This document shows, one piece after another, positions 17,081 through 26,512 of a DNA stretch of 64,000 nucleotides. A program made the translations under genes and the position numbers. The notes under the pieces were generated by a model. That model did not search any database, had not been told where the DNA came from, and was given only the letters and a program-made list of their open reading frames with translations. Origin of the DNA: Streptomyces sp. NBC_01317 (lineage in GTDB: Bacteria > Actinomycetota > Actinomycetes > Streptomycetales > Streptomycetaceae); the NCBI RefSeq assembly GCF_035961655.1, contig NZ_CP108393.1:5317001-5381000 (forward strand), read 5' to 3'. How positions within the stretch are numbered: position 1 is the stretch's first letter; each line of letters opens with the position of its first letter.

Positions 17081-17977
17081 TTGACCACGCACGCACCGCA
17101 GACGGCGCAGTCCGTGACGCTGCCGGCCTCGCTCGACGAGGCCGTGGCGGCGCTCACCGCGATGCCCGCCGCCGTACCCGTCGCAGGGGGAACCGACCTG
17201 ATGGCGGCCGTCAACAGGGGCCTCCTGCGGCCTGCCGGACTCGTCGGCCTCGGCCGGATCAGCGAGCTGCGCGGCTGGCACTACCAGGACGGCCACGCCC
17301 TCCTCGGCGCCGGTCTCACCCACGCGCGCATGGGCAGGCCCGACTTCGCGGCCCTCATCCCCGCGCTCGCCGCGTCCGCGCGCGCCGCGGGCCCGCCCCA
17401 GATCCGCAACGCGGGGACGCTCGGCGGGAACATCGCCACCGCCGCGCCGACGGGCGACGCCCTGCCCGTACTCGCCGCCCTGGAAGCCGACCTCGTGGTC
17501 GCGGGACCGGGCGGCGCGCGCCGCGAGATCCCCGTCACGCACCTGCTCGCCGGGCGCGAGATGCTGGCGCCCGCCGAGCTGATCGGCTTCGTCCGCGTGC
17601 CGTTGCTGCACGCCCCCCAGGTCTTCCTCAAGGCGACGGGGCGGACCGGACCCGGCCGCGCCACCGCCTCCGTGGCCGTGGTCCTCGACCCGGCGCGGCG
17701 CGGAGTGCGCTGCGCGGTCGGGGCGATCGCGCCGATGCCCCTGCGCCCGCTGGAGGCGGAGCGGTGGATCGGCTCGCTGATCGACTGGGACGGCGCGCGC
17801 GGCCTCACGCAGGAGGCCCTGGCGGCCTTCGGCGAGTACGTGGCCGCCGCGTGTGTCCCGGACCCGGCGCCACCCGCCGACGGGAGCGAGCCGCCCGCGC
17901 TCGCCCCCGCCGTACTGCACCTGCGGCGTACCGTCGCCGCGCTGGCCCGGCGAGCACTGGGGAGGGCCCTGTCGTGA
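17081..17977 (+). CDS. FAD-binding (medium) subunit of a xanthine dehydrogenase-family enzyme
   Basis: A TTG start at 17081, with GGAAAGG about 10 nt upstream, gives 298 residues; the next in-frame ATG would remove part of the FAD domain. The FAD (PCMH-type) motifs are PVAGGTDLMAAVNRG near residue 35 and IRNAGTLGGNIATAAPTGD near residue 108. It passes electrons from the iron-sulfur subunit to the final acceptor. The stop overlaps the next gene by 4 bp, so all three subunit genes form one coupled operon. Substrate unknown. Confidence 0.85.
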   Translation: MTTHAPQTAQSVTLPASLDEAVAALTAMPAAVPVAGGTDLMAAVNRGLLRPAGLVGLGRISELRGWHYQDGHALLGAGLTHARMGRPDFAALIPALAASARAAGPPQIRNAGTLGGNIATAAPTGDALPVLAALEADLVVAGPGGARREIPVTHLLAGREMLAPAELIGFVRVPLLHAPQVFLKATGRTGPGRATASVAVVLDPARRGVRCAVGAIAPMPLRPLEAERWIGSLIDWDGARGLTQEALAAFGEYVAAACVPDPAPPADGSEPPALAPAVLHLRRTVAALARRALGRALS

Positions 17978-19392
17978 GCACCAACGAGCATTCCGGTACG
18001 GGTTCCGGATCCGGTCCCGGTGGGCAGCAGGGGCACGGCGGCTGGCAGCCGGTCGAGCACGGCGGCGAGTACGACGCCGAGTCGACCGCGTTCGTGCAGC
18101 TGCCACCCGAGGACTTCATGGACGCGCCGCTGGCCGCGCCGGGCCACGGTTACGTACCGCCGCAGATCGTCCCGCTGACGCCCGCCGCGGAGCCCTCCGT
18201 ACCGGACCACATGCGCTGGCCCGAGCCGCAGCAGCAGGGCGGCCAGGGGCAGGTGTACGACACGTCGTACGACCCGCGGGCCACGGGGCACTGGAACTTC
18301 GGCGACGGTGGGCAGCCGGGCCAGGGCGCAGGTCAGCCGGGTCAGGGCGCTGGTCAGGGTCAGGGCGGCGGTGGCGGGACGGACGGCCGGGGGAGCGCCC
18401 TCGCGGACGGTCCCCCGCAGGGCGGCGACACCCCCTCCGAGCTGACCGGTGAGTGGACCATTCCGGTCGCCCAGGGCGACCTTCCCGACGAGTCGGGGGA
18501 GTTCAGCGCCTCGGTCCTCGCCTCGCAGTGGGGCGGCGGCACCCCGCCCGCGACCCTCCCGGGCGGCGCGGCCGCGCCGTGGGCGCCGCTTCCCGAGGCC
18601 GACGCCTACGGGGAGAGCGCGCCGCCCGGGGACGCCCCGGGGGAGTCCGAGCCTTCCGGTGCCGATCCGTCCCCGGACGACACGGCCCCGCCCGAGGCCG
18701 ACCTCGTACCCGAAGCGGACGCGGAGCCCGTACCGGACACCGAGCCCGCACCCCTCACCAGCAGCAACAACAGCACCGAACACCCCGCAGGCTCCTACGT
18801 CCTGCGCGTCAACGGCGCCGACCGCCCCGTCACCGACGCGTGGATCGGCGAGTCCCTGCTGTACGTGCTGCGCGAGCGCCTTGGTCTCGCCGGCGCCAAG
18901 GACGGCTGCGCCCAGGGTGAGTGCGGCGCCTGCAACGTCCAGGTCGACGGCCGGCTCGTCGCCTCCTGCCTCGTGCCCGCCGCGACGGCGGCCGGCTCCG
19001 AGGTCCGTACGGTCGAAGGCCTCGCCGTCGACGGCGAACCCTCCGACGTCCAGCGGGCGCTGGCCAAGTGCGGCGCGGTGCAGTGCGGTTTCTGCATCCC
19101 CGGCATGGCCATGACCGTGCACGACCTCCTGGAGGGCAACCACGCCCCCACCGAACTGGAGACCCGGCAGGCGCTGTGCGGCAACCTCTGCCGCTGCTCC
19201 GGCTACCGGGGTGTCCTCGACGCCGTGAACGAGGTCGCCGCGGAGCGCGCCGCGAGCGCGGAGGCGGCCGCCGCCGCCTCCGAGGAAGCGCGCGTCCCGC
19301 ACCAGGCGTCCCCAGGGGCGGGGGGCGCGCGCCCCCATCCCCACTCGCCCGCGAACTCCCACTCGCACTCGCACGACGGAGGCATGGCGTGA
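17974..19392 (+). CDS. 2Fe-2S (small) subunit with long disordered N-terminal extension
   Basis: From the GTG at 17974 the product is 472 residues, although small subunits of this family are usually 150-200. The catalytic part starts near residue 272 (YVLRVNGADRPV). Plant-type 2Fe-2S ligands are C312, C317, C320 and C332; the second cluster domain carries CGAVQCGFCIPGM and CGNLCRCSGYRG. The preceding ~270 residues are Gly/Pro/Gln/Asp-rich with no visible fold, and the C-terminus ends in a His/Ser-rich tail (PHPHSPANSHSHSHD). The reading frame and the 4-bp overlap with the upstream gene support the long form, but an internal start cannot be excluded. Confidence 0.82.
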   Translation: MSTNEHSGTGSGSGPGGQQGHGGWQPVEHGGEYDAESTAFVQLPPEDFMDAPLAAPGHGYVPPQIVPLTPAAEPSVPDHMRWPEPQQQGGQGQVYDTSYDPRATGHWNFGDGGQPGQGAGQPGQGAGQGQGGGGGTDGRGSALADGPPQGGDTPSELTGEWTIPVAQGDLPDESGEFSASVLASQWGGGTPPATLPGGAAAPWAPLPEADAYGESAPPGDAPGESEPSGADPSPDDTAPPEADLVPEADAEPVPDTEPAPLTSSNNSTEHPAGSYVLRVNGADRPVTDAWIGESLLYVLRERLGLAGAKDGCAQGECGACNVQVDGRLVASCLVPAATAAGSEVRTVEGLAVDGEPSDVQRALAKCGAVQCGFCIPGMAMTVHDLLEGNHAPTELETRQALCGNLCRCSGYRGVLDAVNEVAAERAASAEAAAAASEEARVPHQASPGAGGARPHPHSPANSHSHSHDGGMA

Positions 19393-21698
19393 GCAACGAC
19401 GCGGCCACCGGGACACCGACGCTCGACGGCCCCCGCCAGGAGCCTCCCGCGCACGGCCTCGGCGCCTCCCTCCCCCCGGCCGACGCCCGCGCCAAGACCG
19501 AGGGCACGTTCCCGTACGCGGCCGACCTGTGGGCCGAGGGCCTGCTGTGGGCCGCGATCCTGCGCTCCCCGCACCCGAGCGCCAGGATCGTCTCCATCGA
19601 CACCACCGCCGCGGCCGAGATGCCGGGCGTACGGGCCGTCGTGACCCACGAGGACGTCCCCGGTGACTCGGCGTACGGCCGCAGGGTCGCCGACCGTCCC
19701 GTCTTCGCCTCGGAGGTCGTACGGCACCACGGCGAGGCGATCGCCGCCGTCGCCGCCGACCACCCCGACACCGCGCGGATGGCCGCCGCCGCCATCGCCG
19801 TCGAGTACGAGATCCTCGACCCGGTCACGGACCCCGAGAAGGCGTTCGCCGCCGAGCCGCTGCACCCCGACGGCAACCTGATCCGCCACATCCCCTTGCG
19901 GTACGGCGACCCCGGTGTGCAGGGCGAGATCGTCGTGGAGGGCCTGTACCGCATCGGCCGCCAGGACCCCGCCCCGATCGGCGCCGAGGCCGGCCTCGCG
20001 GTCCCCAGACCCGACGGTGGGGTCGAGATCTACACCGCCTCCACCGACCCGCACACCGACCGCGACCTGGCCGCCGCCTGCTTCGGCCTGGACCCCGAGC
20101 GGGTCAAGGTCGTCGTCACGGGAGTCCCCGGCGCCACCGGTGACCGCGAGGACCCCGGCTTCCAGATCCCGCTCGGCCTGCTCGCGCTGCGCACCGGCTG
20201 CCCGGTCAAACTCGCGGCCACCCGCGAGGAGTCCTTCCTCGGTCACGCCCACCGCCACCCCACCCTGCTGCGCTACCGCCACCACGCGGACAGCGAGGGG
20301 CGCCTGATCAAGGTCGAGGCCCAGATCCTGCTCGACGCGGGCGCGTACGCCGACGACTCGTCGGAGTCCCTCGCCGCCGCCGTCGCGTTCGCCTGCGGTC
20401 CGTACGTCGTCCCCCACGCCTTCATCGAGGGCTGGGCCGTCCGTACCAACAACCCGCCGTCCGGGCACGTCCGGGGCGAGGGCGCCATGCAGGTCTGCGC
20501 GGCCTACGAGGGCCAGATGGACAAGCTGGCCAACACCCTCGGGCTCGACCCGGCCGAGCTGCGCCTGCGCAACGTCCTCGCGACCGGCGACATCCTGCCG
20601 ACCGGCCAGACGGTCACCTGCCCGGCGCCGGTGGCCGAACTGCTGCGTTCCGTACGGGACTTCCCGCTGCCCGCCCTGCCCAAGGACACTCCGGAGGCGG
20701 CCTGGCTGCTCCCCGGCGGACCGGAGGGCGCGGGGGAGCCCGGCGCGGTACGGCGCGGTGTCGGCTACGCGCTCGGCATGGTCCACATGCTCGGCGCCGA
20801 GGGCGCGGACGAGGTCTCCACGGCCACGGTGAAGGTCCACGACGGCGTGGCGACGGTCATCTGCGCCGCCGTCGAGACCGGCCAGGGCTTCTCCACGCTC
20901 GCCCGGCAGATCGTCCAGGAGACGCTGGGCATCGAGGAGGTCCACGTCGCCTCGGTCGACACGGACCAGCCCCCGGCGGGCCCGGCCGCGCACGGCCGGC
21001 ACACGTGGGTCTCGGGCGGCGCGGTGGAGCGGGCGGCCAAGATGGTCCGTACGCAGCTGCTCCAGCCGCTGGCCCACAAGTTCGGGATGTCCACCGAGCT
21101 GCTCCAGATCACGGACGGCAAGATCACCTCGTACGACGGTGTGCTGTCCACCACCGTCACGGAGGCGATGGACGGCAAGGAGCTGTGGGCGACGGCGCAG
21201 TGCCGCCCCCACCCGACCGAGCCGCTGGACGAGGCGGGCCAGGGCGACGCGTTCGTCGGCCTCGCGTTCTGCGCGATCCGCGCGGTCGTGGACGTCGACA
21301 TCGAACTCGGCTCGATCCGCGTGGTCGAGATGGCGGTCGCCCAGGACGTGGGCCGCGTCCTCAACCCGGCGCAGCTGGCGACCCGTATCGAGGCGGGCAT
21401 CACCCAGGGCATCGGTACGGCCCTGACGGAGAACCTCCGCACGACCCGCGGCCTGGTCCGCCGCCCCGACCTCACCGGCTACGCGCTGCCGACGTCCTTG
21501 GACGCCCCGGACATCCGGATCGTCAAACTGGTCGAGGAGCGAGACGTGGTGGCCCCCTTCGGCGCCAAACCGGCGAGCGCGGCCCCGGTGGTCACGTCCC
21601 CCGCGGCAGTGGCCTCAGCGGTCCGCGCGGCCACGGGCCGCCCGATCAGCCGCCTCCCGATCCGCCCGCAGGCGGCGGTGGCGGTGCCGGGGGCGTAG
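19389..21698 (+). CDS. Molybdopterin-binding (large) subunit, xanthine dehydrogenase family
   Basis: The GTG at 19389 overlaps the previous stop and gives 769 residues. Residues about 25-135 match the aldehyde oxidase a/b hammerhead domain (AKTEGTFPYAADL, ILRSPHPSARI), followed by the Mo-cofactor domain with VETGQGFSTLARQIVQE. Two active-site blocks look atypical. The RGFGxPQ-like segment reads VRGEGAMQ. The C-terminal block that normally contains the catalytic Glu (GxGEPP) reads FGAKPASAAP near residue 724, with no Glu. The operon is FAD - FeS - Mo subunits. Substrate is unknown, and hydroxylase activity is uncertain without the Glu. Confidence 0.85.
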   Translation: MSNDAATGTPTLDGPRQEPPAHGLGASLPPADARAKTEGTFPYAADLWAEGLLWAAILRSPHPSARIVSIDTTAAAEMPGVRAVVTHEDVPGDSAYGRRVADRPVFASEVVRHHGEAIAAVAADHPDTARMAAAAIAVEYEILDPVTDPEKAFAAEPLHPDGNLIRHIPLRYGDPGVQGEIVVEGLYRIGRQDPAPIGAEAGLAVPRPDGGVEIYTASTDPHTDRDLAAACFGLDPERVKVVVTGVPGATGDREDPGFQIPLGLLALRTGCPVKLAATREESFLGHAHRHPTLLRYRHHADSEGRLIKVEAQILLDAGAYADDSSESLAAAVAFACGPYVVPHAFIEGWAVRTNNPPSGHVRGEGAMQVCAAYEGQMDKLANTLGLDPAELRLRNVLATGDILPTGQTVTCPAPVAELLRSVRDFPLPALPKDTPEAAWLLPGGPEGAGEPGAVRRGVGYALGMVHMLGAEGADEVSTATVKVHDGVATVICAAVETGQGFSTLARQIVQETLGIEEVHVASVDTDQPPAGPAAHGRHTWVSGGAVERAAKMVRTQLLQPLAHKFGMSTELLQITDGKITSYDGVLSTTVTEAMDGKELWATAQCRPHPTEPLDEAGQGDAFVGLAFCAIRAVVDVDIELGSIRVVEMAVAQDVGRVLNPAQLATRIEAGITQGIGTALTENLRTTRGLVRRPDLTGYALPTSLDAPDIRIVKLVEERDVVAPFGAKPASAAPVVTSPAAVASAVRAATGRPISRLPIRPQAAVAVPGA

Positions 21699-21812
21699 GG
21701 GGAGGCCGCTGTTGCCCCCGTGGCCCGGGACACGACCGCAACTCCCCCTGGGAAGAATCCTGTTGAACATGCGAGAGTGATCCCCTGACCACATCTCATC
21801 CACGGGGAGACC

Positions 21813-22238
21813 ATGTCTTTCGGGGAGGGCCTGGTGGCGGCCCACGCTGCTGATCAGCCAGGCGTACACATGCGGTTGAACCACGTTCCTGCCGAACCGG
21901 GCGGAGCGGGTGGTACCGCGGATCTCAGCGTCAACCAGGACAAGCTCGGCGTGATCGGCGCCGCCGCCAACGATCTCTACGCGCGGCTCAGGACCGACGG
22001 GGACACCGCGCGCGCAGCCACCGCCGAGGCCGCGTCGGGGCTCACCGTCAGCGGGTTCCGTACCGGTTCCGCCATCGGAACGGTGCACGACACCTGGAAC
22101 GCACAGCTCAAGACCTTGCTCGACGCCTGTGCGCACATCTCCAACCATCTGGACTACAGCATCGCGCAGCACGCGAAGGACGACGCCGAGATCAGTACCA
22201 GCTTGGCGGTCTCCGTCATCAGCGACTACTTCAAGTAA
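21813..22238 (+). CDS. Small WXG100-like hypothetical protein
   Basis: The 141-residue protein is largely alpha-helical by composition and has a central W in the segment HDTWNAQLKTLLDACAHISNHLDYS, resembling the second helix of WXG100/ESX-type proteins. No signal peptide is visible. GGGGAGA precedes the ATG at 21813; an ATG at 21870 is a possible internal start. It lies 15 bp upstream of the 773-residue gene and is probably its partner or chaperone, as small helical partners often are for type VII (LXG) substrates. The assignment rests on shape and context only. Confidence 0.5.
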   Translation: MSFGEGLVAAHAADQPGVHMRLNHVPAEPGGAGGTADLSVNQDKLGVIGAAANDLYARLRTDGDTARAATAEAASGLTVSGFRTGSAIGTVHDTWNAQLKTLLDACAHISNHLDYSIAQHAKDDAEISTSLAVSVISDYFK

Positions 22239-22253
22239 GCGCGCGGAGCGATC

Positions 22254-24575
22254 ATGTTGACCTTCAACGATGTGTACCTGGCCCCGCTCGGCAAGCTGAA
22301 GACGGCGGCGGACGACTGGTCGGCGATGACCGGCAAGTTGGAGAAGCTGGCCGAGGACGCGCGGACGACGATGGCGGCCAAGGCCAGGGACGACCTCTGG
22401 CAGGGCGCGAACGCCACGGTGACCAAGCCGTTCATCGACAAGACCGCCAAAGAGTTCGACGACGCGGCGAAGGCCGCCAAGGGCATCCAGCTGATCCTGG
22501 AGGACGGCCACAGGGCCTTCAAGAAGGCCAAGGACGACCTCAGGGCGATTGTGGAGACGGACGCGCGGGCGCAGTACCTGGTCGTGGACGCGGCCGGAAG
22601 AGTGACGGCGGCCCACCCCGTGCAGGAGAGCGTGGGCGCCCGTCACGATCCGGACTACGCCGACATCCTGCGGAGCCAGAACGCCAGGATCGAGGCCCTG
22701 CAACGGCGTATCGACGCCATTGTGGAGACGTGCGAGGACGCCGACGTCGCAACGGCCAACGCGCTCAGGGCCAACATCACCGGCGACCGGCACAACTTCA
22801 GCGCCCCCCAGTACGAGAGCCTCGACGCCGAGGAGGCGCGCCGCGCCGCCGACCTGGCGAAGAAGGGCAGCGACCTCACCCACACGGAACTCCGCGCGCT
22901 CAACGAACTCCTCGCCGACAACCACGGTTCGAAGGAGTTCTCCCGGGGGTTCTACGACGGCGTCGGAGGGCCGGAGAAGGCGCTGGAGTTCTTCGGGCGG
23001 CTCTCCACCGACACGTACGACTACACCGAGCAGGACAAGGAGCGCCTGGCGGACGTCCAGGCGCTCCAGCGGAACCTGGGTCTGAACCTGGCCACGGCGA
23101 CCACGTCGGACGACACATGGGCCCGGCAGTGGGGCGACGAGATGCGGAAGCTCGGGACCGAGCGCATTCCCCTGTCGAAGAACGACTACAGCGGTCCTTA
23201 CGGGTACCAGCTGCTCGGCGGCATCATGCGGTTCGGGAACTACGACGCGAAGTTCCTGAATCCGATCGCGGAGCACGTGACCCAACTGCACGCGAAGGAC
23301 CCGTACCTGTTCGCCGGCAACAAGAGCGATCTGAGTAGCGACAAGTACCCGTTCAACCCGTCGGGGAAGAACGGCGCGGGATACGACCCGGTGATCAGCA
23401 TGCTGGAGGCGCTCGGGCACAGCTCCGACGCGTCGAAGGAGTTCTTCTCCGCCACGCCGCGGGCGTACGACGAGGACGGAGTGCTGGTGGGAGGCCTTCC
23501 CAAGGATGCGGACGGCAAGGAGCTGACGAGCTACCTCGACCACTTCGGAAACAAGGACTACGAGTCCTTCCCCGACATCACGGGGCACAGCCCGGACGAC
23601 GCCGAGAAGTCCCTCGACGACATGCCGGACGCTTTCGGGCACGCCCTGGAGTCCGCGACCCTCGGCCACGCGTGGGACGACCCGCATCCCCGGCTGGTCA
23701 GGGACGAGACCTCCGCCGGGATCATGGAGCAGGTCGTCGAGAAGTACGGCGGCGATCCCGCGCTGCTCAAGCAACAGGCGGCGATGGCCGACAGCCTGGG
23801 GAACATGGGCGCGGGATATGTCGACGACATCAACTGGGCGCTGAACGACAACGAGCCGTCGAGCTTGTTCTCACCGTCCAAGGACGCGTCGTCGCACGCG
23901 GTGTTCGGCCGGGACGGCGCCCGGGACTTCCTGAGCACCCTGGGTCAGCACCCTGACGCCTACGCGTCGGTGACCAACGCGGAGCGGATTTACACGGGGT
24001 CGGTGCTGGACGCGCAGGTACACGGGGGTGAGGTCGACTCGGGACGCGCGCGGGAAGCGGTGCGTACGGGCGCGGAGGTACAGGGCATGCTCGACCAGTC
24101 CAGGGCGGACCAGATCGGCGCCGAGGGTGCGAAGAAGAACGAGGACTACGCGAAGGCCATGGAGCGGAGGTCCGGCTGGATCGAGCTCGGCACGGGAGCG
24201 GTCGTCGGGGCGGGCATCGCTTTTCTTCCCATCTCCGCGCCCGTGGCCGGCCTCGGAGCCGTTCTGGTCCCCTTGGCGGTGGACACCGCCACCGGTGGCG
24301 TTGAGCAGTACGCCAACCAGATCCTCGGCGACTGGGCGGAGCCGTCGCAGGAACAGCACACGGACGATATCGACGAGCAGACCCGGAAGGACCGCGAGGC
24401 GGTGTTCAACGCCGGTGAACGGAATGTCGAAGCTCCGATGAAGGCCTTCCTCGCACACAACGGGATCGATCCGAACAGCGTACTCGGACAGGATCTGGAA
24501 GAGGCCGTGGACGGTGGATATCTCAAAGGAAAGGATCGGGAGAATGCGTCAGGGAACAGCCCCGAGACTGGCTGA
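22254..24575 (+). CDS. Large LXG-like protein with C-terminal hydrophobic pair
   Basis: The 773-residue protein is not assigned to a function. Residues 1-130 are long amphipathic helices (DDWSAMTGKLEKLAEDARTT, VTKPFIDKTAKEFDDAAKAA) similar in style to LXG/WXG secretion domains. A large central part (about 180-600) is Asp/Glu-rich with the conserved-looking segments GHALESATLGHAWDDPHP and VFGRDGARDFLSTLGQHPDA, which I associate from memory with Streptomyces DUF6571-type proteins. Two hydrophobic segments lie at about 642-690 (GAVVGAGIAFLPISAPVAG and onward), then a charged tail. The 3' end overlaps a lipoprotein gene by 32 bp. A type-VII-exported effector or a surface protein is possible; no toxin catalytic motif is visible. 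Confidence 0.6.
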   Translation: MLTFNDVYLAPLGKLKTAADDWSAMTGKLEKLAEDARTTMAAKARDDLWQGANATVTKPFIDKTAKEFDDAAKAAKGIQLILEDGHRAFKKAKDDLRAIVETDARAQYLVVDAAGRVTAAHPVQESVGARHDPDYADILRSQNARIEALQRRIDAIVETCEDADVATANALRANITGDRHNFSAPQYESLDAEEARRAADLAKKGSDLTHTELRALNELLADNHGSKEFSRGFYDGVGGPEKALEFFGRLSTDTYDYTEQDKERLADVQALQRNLGLNLATATTSDDTWARQWGDEMRKLGTERIPLSKNDYSGPYGYQLLGGIMRFGNYDAKFLNPIAEHVTQLHAKDPYLFAGNKSDLSSDKYPFNPSGKNGAGYDPVISMLEALGHSSDASKEFFSATPRAYDEDGVLVGGLPKDADGKELTSYLDHFGNKDYESFPDITGHSPDDAEKSLDDMPDAFGHALESATLGHAWDDPHPRLVRDETSAGIMEQVVEKYGGDPALLKQQAAMADSLGNMGAGYVDDINWALNDNEPSSLFSPSKDASSHAVFGRDGARDFLSTLGQHPDAYASVTNAERIYTGSVLDAQVHGGEVDSGRAREAVRTGAEVQGMLDQSRADQIGAEGAKKNEDYAKAMERRSGWIELGTGAVVGAGIAFLPISAPVAGLGAVLVPLAVDTATGGVEQYANQILGDWAEPSQEQHTDDIDEQTRKDREAVFNAGERNVEAPMKAFLAHNGIDPNSVLGQDLEEAVDGGYLKGKDRENASGNSPETG

Positions 24576-25269
24576 CAGGATGTGGGGGGCGATGCGCCCG
24601 GTCGCTCTCGGAGCTGTCTTCGGGGTTTCTCTCCTCGGATGCGGCGGCGACGGGGGTGGTGATGACAACCCTCCGGAACCGTCCTCGGCGGCCGGGACAT
24701 GTCGCGGCGTACTCTCCGCTGAAGCGGCGACGGCACTTGATTTCCTGGCCGGGACCAAGTCCTTTTCGGCGGGGGACACCGAAAATACACCGGGGCTTCC
24801 GAAGGTGGCTGCCGAATTGTCGGACGATTACGAGCGTCTGGGCGGCAGTGCGAATCCTGATCTCGTTCCTGCTTGCTGGATCAGGAGGTCCGGAGGCGCG
24901 GTCGCCGCCGAGATCGAGTTCGGAATGGCCACGGAACAAGCAGTGGTCAGTACCTCGAAGGTGCCCAACCTCGTACATTACGACGCGGGGCGAGGGGCTT
25001 TCGCCAACAGCAAATTCACCTACCTCTACTTCGACTGCGTCGGTCCGAAGATGGCGGGGAGCTCCGACGGCGATCCGGCAGTGGTCTTCGGAAAGCTGCA
25101 CAACAGGGTTCAGCCGGGCGAGGAGGACGAGCCGAAAGGCGGCCCCGGGCCGATCAGGGAGGCCAATCTCACCGTGCTGCACTCCGTGGCGTACAAGCTC
25201 GCGGAAGAGCTCGACTGCCGGGACGACGGCGGTCTCACGGAGAAGGTGACGCTGAACACTGGCTCCTGA
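24544..25269 (+). CDS. Hypothetical lipoprotein, possible cognate of the upstream LXG-like protein
   Basis: The ATG at 24544 lies inside the end of the preceding gene (overlap 24544-24575), implying translational coupling; GTG 24514 and ATG 24580 are alternative starts. The 241-residue product has a lipoprotein signal with a clean lipobox (SLLGC, Cys33) and a Gly/Asp-rich linker, then an unknown domain of about 180 residues with two Cys (ATCRG, PACW) and a C-terminal REANLTVLHSVAYKLAEELDC block. The same block recurs in the truncated gene at 26513-26914. Position and coupling resemble immunity proteins of exported effectors, but this is inference. Confidence 0.6.
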   Translation: MRQGTAPRLADRMWGAMRPVALGAVFGVSLLGCGGDGGGDDNPPEPSSAAGTCRGVLSAEAATALDFLAGTKSFSAGDTENTPGLPKVAAELSDDYERLGGSANPDLVPACWIRRSGGAVAAEIEFGMATEQAVVSTSKVPNLVHYDAGRGAFANSKFTYLYFDCVGPKMAGSSDGDPAVVFGKLHNRVQPGEEDEPKGGPGPIREANLTVLHSVAYKLAEELDCRDDGGLTEKVTLNTGS

Positions 25270-25315
25270 GATTCCGCGGGGACGGTCGTAGGGTGCGGGG
25301 AGAGAGGAACTTCCC

Positions 25316-26491
25316 ATGGACGCATCAGACTCGCCGCACATAGGGCGCAGGACCATACTGACCGGGGCGGGGGCGGCGGCCGCCGCGCTGGCGGTAGGAG
25401 GCAGGGCCCTGGCCGCGTCCACCCCTTCCTCTACCCCTTCCTCCGCCTCCACCTCGGCTTATCCACAGGCCGGGGCGGTGCCGAAGGGCCTGACCGAACG
25501 GCAGCTGGCGGGCCAGCGGGTGATCTACTCCTACCCGGGCCACACCCCGCCGGCCTCCCTGCTCAAGAAGATCAGCGCGGGTGAGGTGGCGGGGGTCATT
25601 TTCTTCGCCGAGAACATCACGAGCGCGAAGCAGTTGGCGACGGTGGTCAAACAACTCGAAAAGGCCAACAGGTCGAGCCCGGTCCGCCTCCCGCTCCTGC
25701 TCATGACCGACCAGGAGGGTGGCCAGGTACGGCGCCTCCCGGGCGCTCCCGCGCTGTCGGAGAAGCAGATAGGGCTGGCGTCCGACCCGGTGGCGGCGGC
25801 GAAGGCGGCGGGCACGGGCGCGGGGAAGAACCTCGCCGGGGCCGGCCTGAACCTCAACCTGGCCCCAGTGTTGGACGTCTACCGCAAGACCGGCGACTTC
25901 ACGGACCAGGCCCAGCGCTCCTACGGCAAGAACGCGGCGCAGGTCGGCAAGCTCGGCGCGGCCTTCGTCACGGCCCAGCAGCACACGGTGGTGGCCGCGA
26001 CCGCGAAGCACTTCCCGGGCCTGGGCGCGGCATCGGCCCACCAGAACACGGACCTGGGCCCGGTGACACTCACCCAGTCGCTGACGACCCTGCGAACCGT
26101 GGACGAGGCCCCGTACAAACAGGCCGTAGCGGCGGGCACACAACTCGTGATGCTGTCCTGGGCGGTCTACCCGGCCCTCGATGCCAAACACCCGGCGGGC
26201 CTGTCGGCCGCCGTGGTCAAGGAACTCCGCACCCACGTGGGCTTCAAGGGAGTCACGATCACGGACGCCCTGGAGGCCAAGGCACTCAGCCACACCCTCA
26301 CCACAGGCGAACGCGCGGTCCTGGCCGCCGAGGCGGGCATGGACCTCCTGCTCTGCTCATCCCGAGAGGTGTCCCAGGGCGAGTCGGCAGTGACGTCCCT
26401 GACAACAGCCCTCCACAACAACACTCTCCCGACCACCCCCTTCCACGACGCGGTAGCCCGCGTGACAGCCCTCCGCGCGGCCCTGCGCTGA
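25316..26491 (+). CDS. Tat-exported GH3 family glycosidase (NagZ-like)
   Basis: The 391-residue protein begins with a twin-arginine signal (IGRRTILTGAGAAAAALAVG). The GH3 barrel shows the family landmarks PLLLMTDQEGGQVRRLPGAP, LAPVLDVYRKTGDF, KHFPGLGAASAHQNTD near residue 230 and VTITDALEAKAL near 315, where the Asp is the predicted nucleophile. The usual NagZ loop KHFPGHGxTxxDSH, with the acid/base His, is changed to GLGAASAHQ, so the general acid may differ and the substrate may not be GlcNAc-anhMurNAc. It is exported and probably acts on cell-wall or extracellular amino sugars. It lies between the lipoprotein gene and its truncated copy. Confidence 0.82.
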   Translation: MDASDSPHIGRRTILTGAGAAAAALAVGGRALAASTPSSTPSSASTSAYPQAGAVPKGLTERQLAGQRVIYSYPGHTPPASLLKKISAGEVAGVIFFAENITSAKQLATVVKQLEKANRSSPVRLPLLLMTDQEGGQVRRLPGAPALSEKQIGLASDPVAAAKAAGTGAGKNLAGAGLNLNLAPVLDVYRKTGDFTDQAQRSYGKNAAQVGKLGAAFVTAQQHTVVAATAKHFPGLGAASAHQNTDLGPVTLTQSLTTLRTVDEAPYKQAVAAGTQLVMLSWAVYPALDAKHPAGLSAAVVKELRTHVGFKGVTITDALEAKALSHTLTTGERAVLAAEAGMDLLLCSSREVSQGESAVTSLTTALHNNTLPTTPFHDAVARVTALRAALR

Positions 26492-26512
26492 CCGCTCACT
26501 CCACGTACCACG

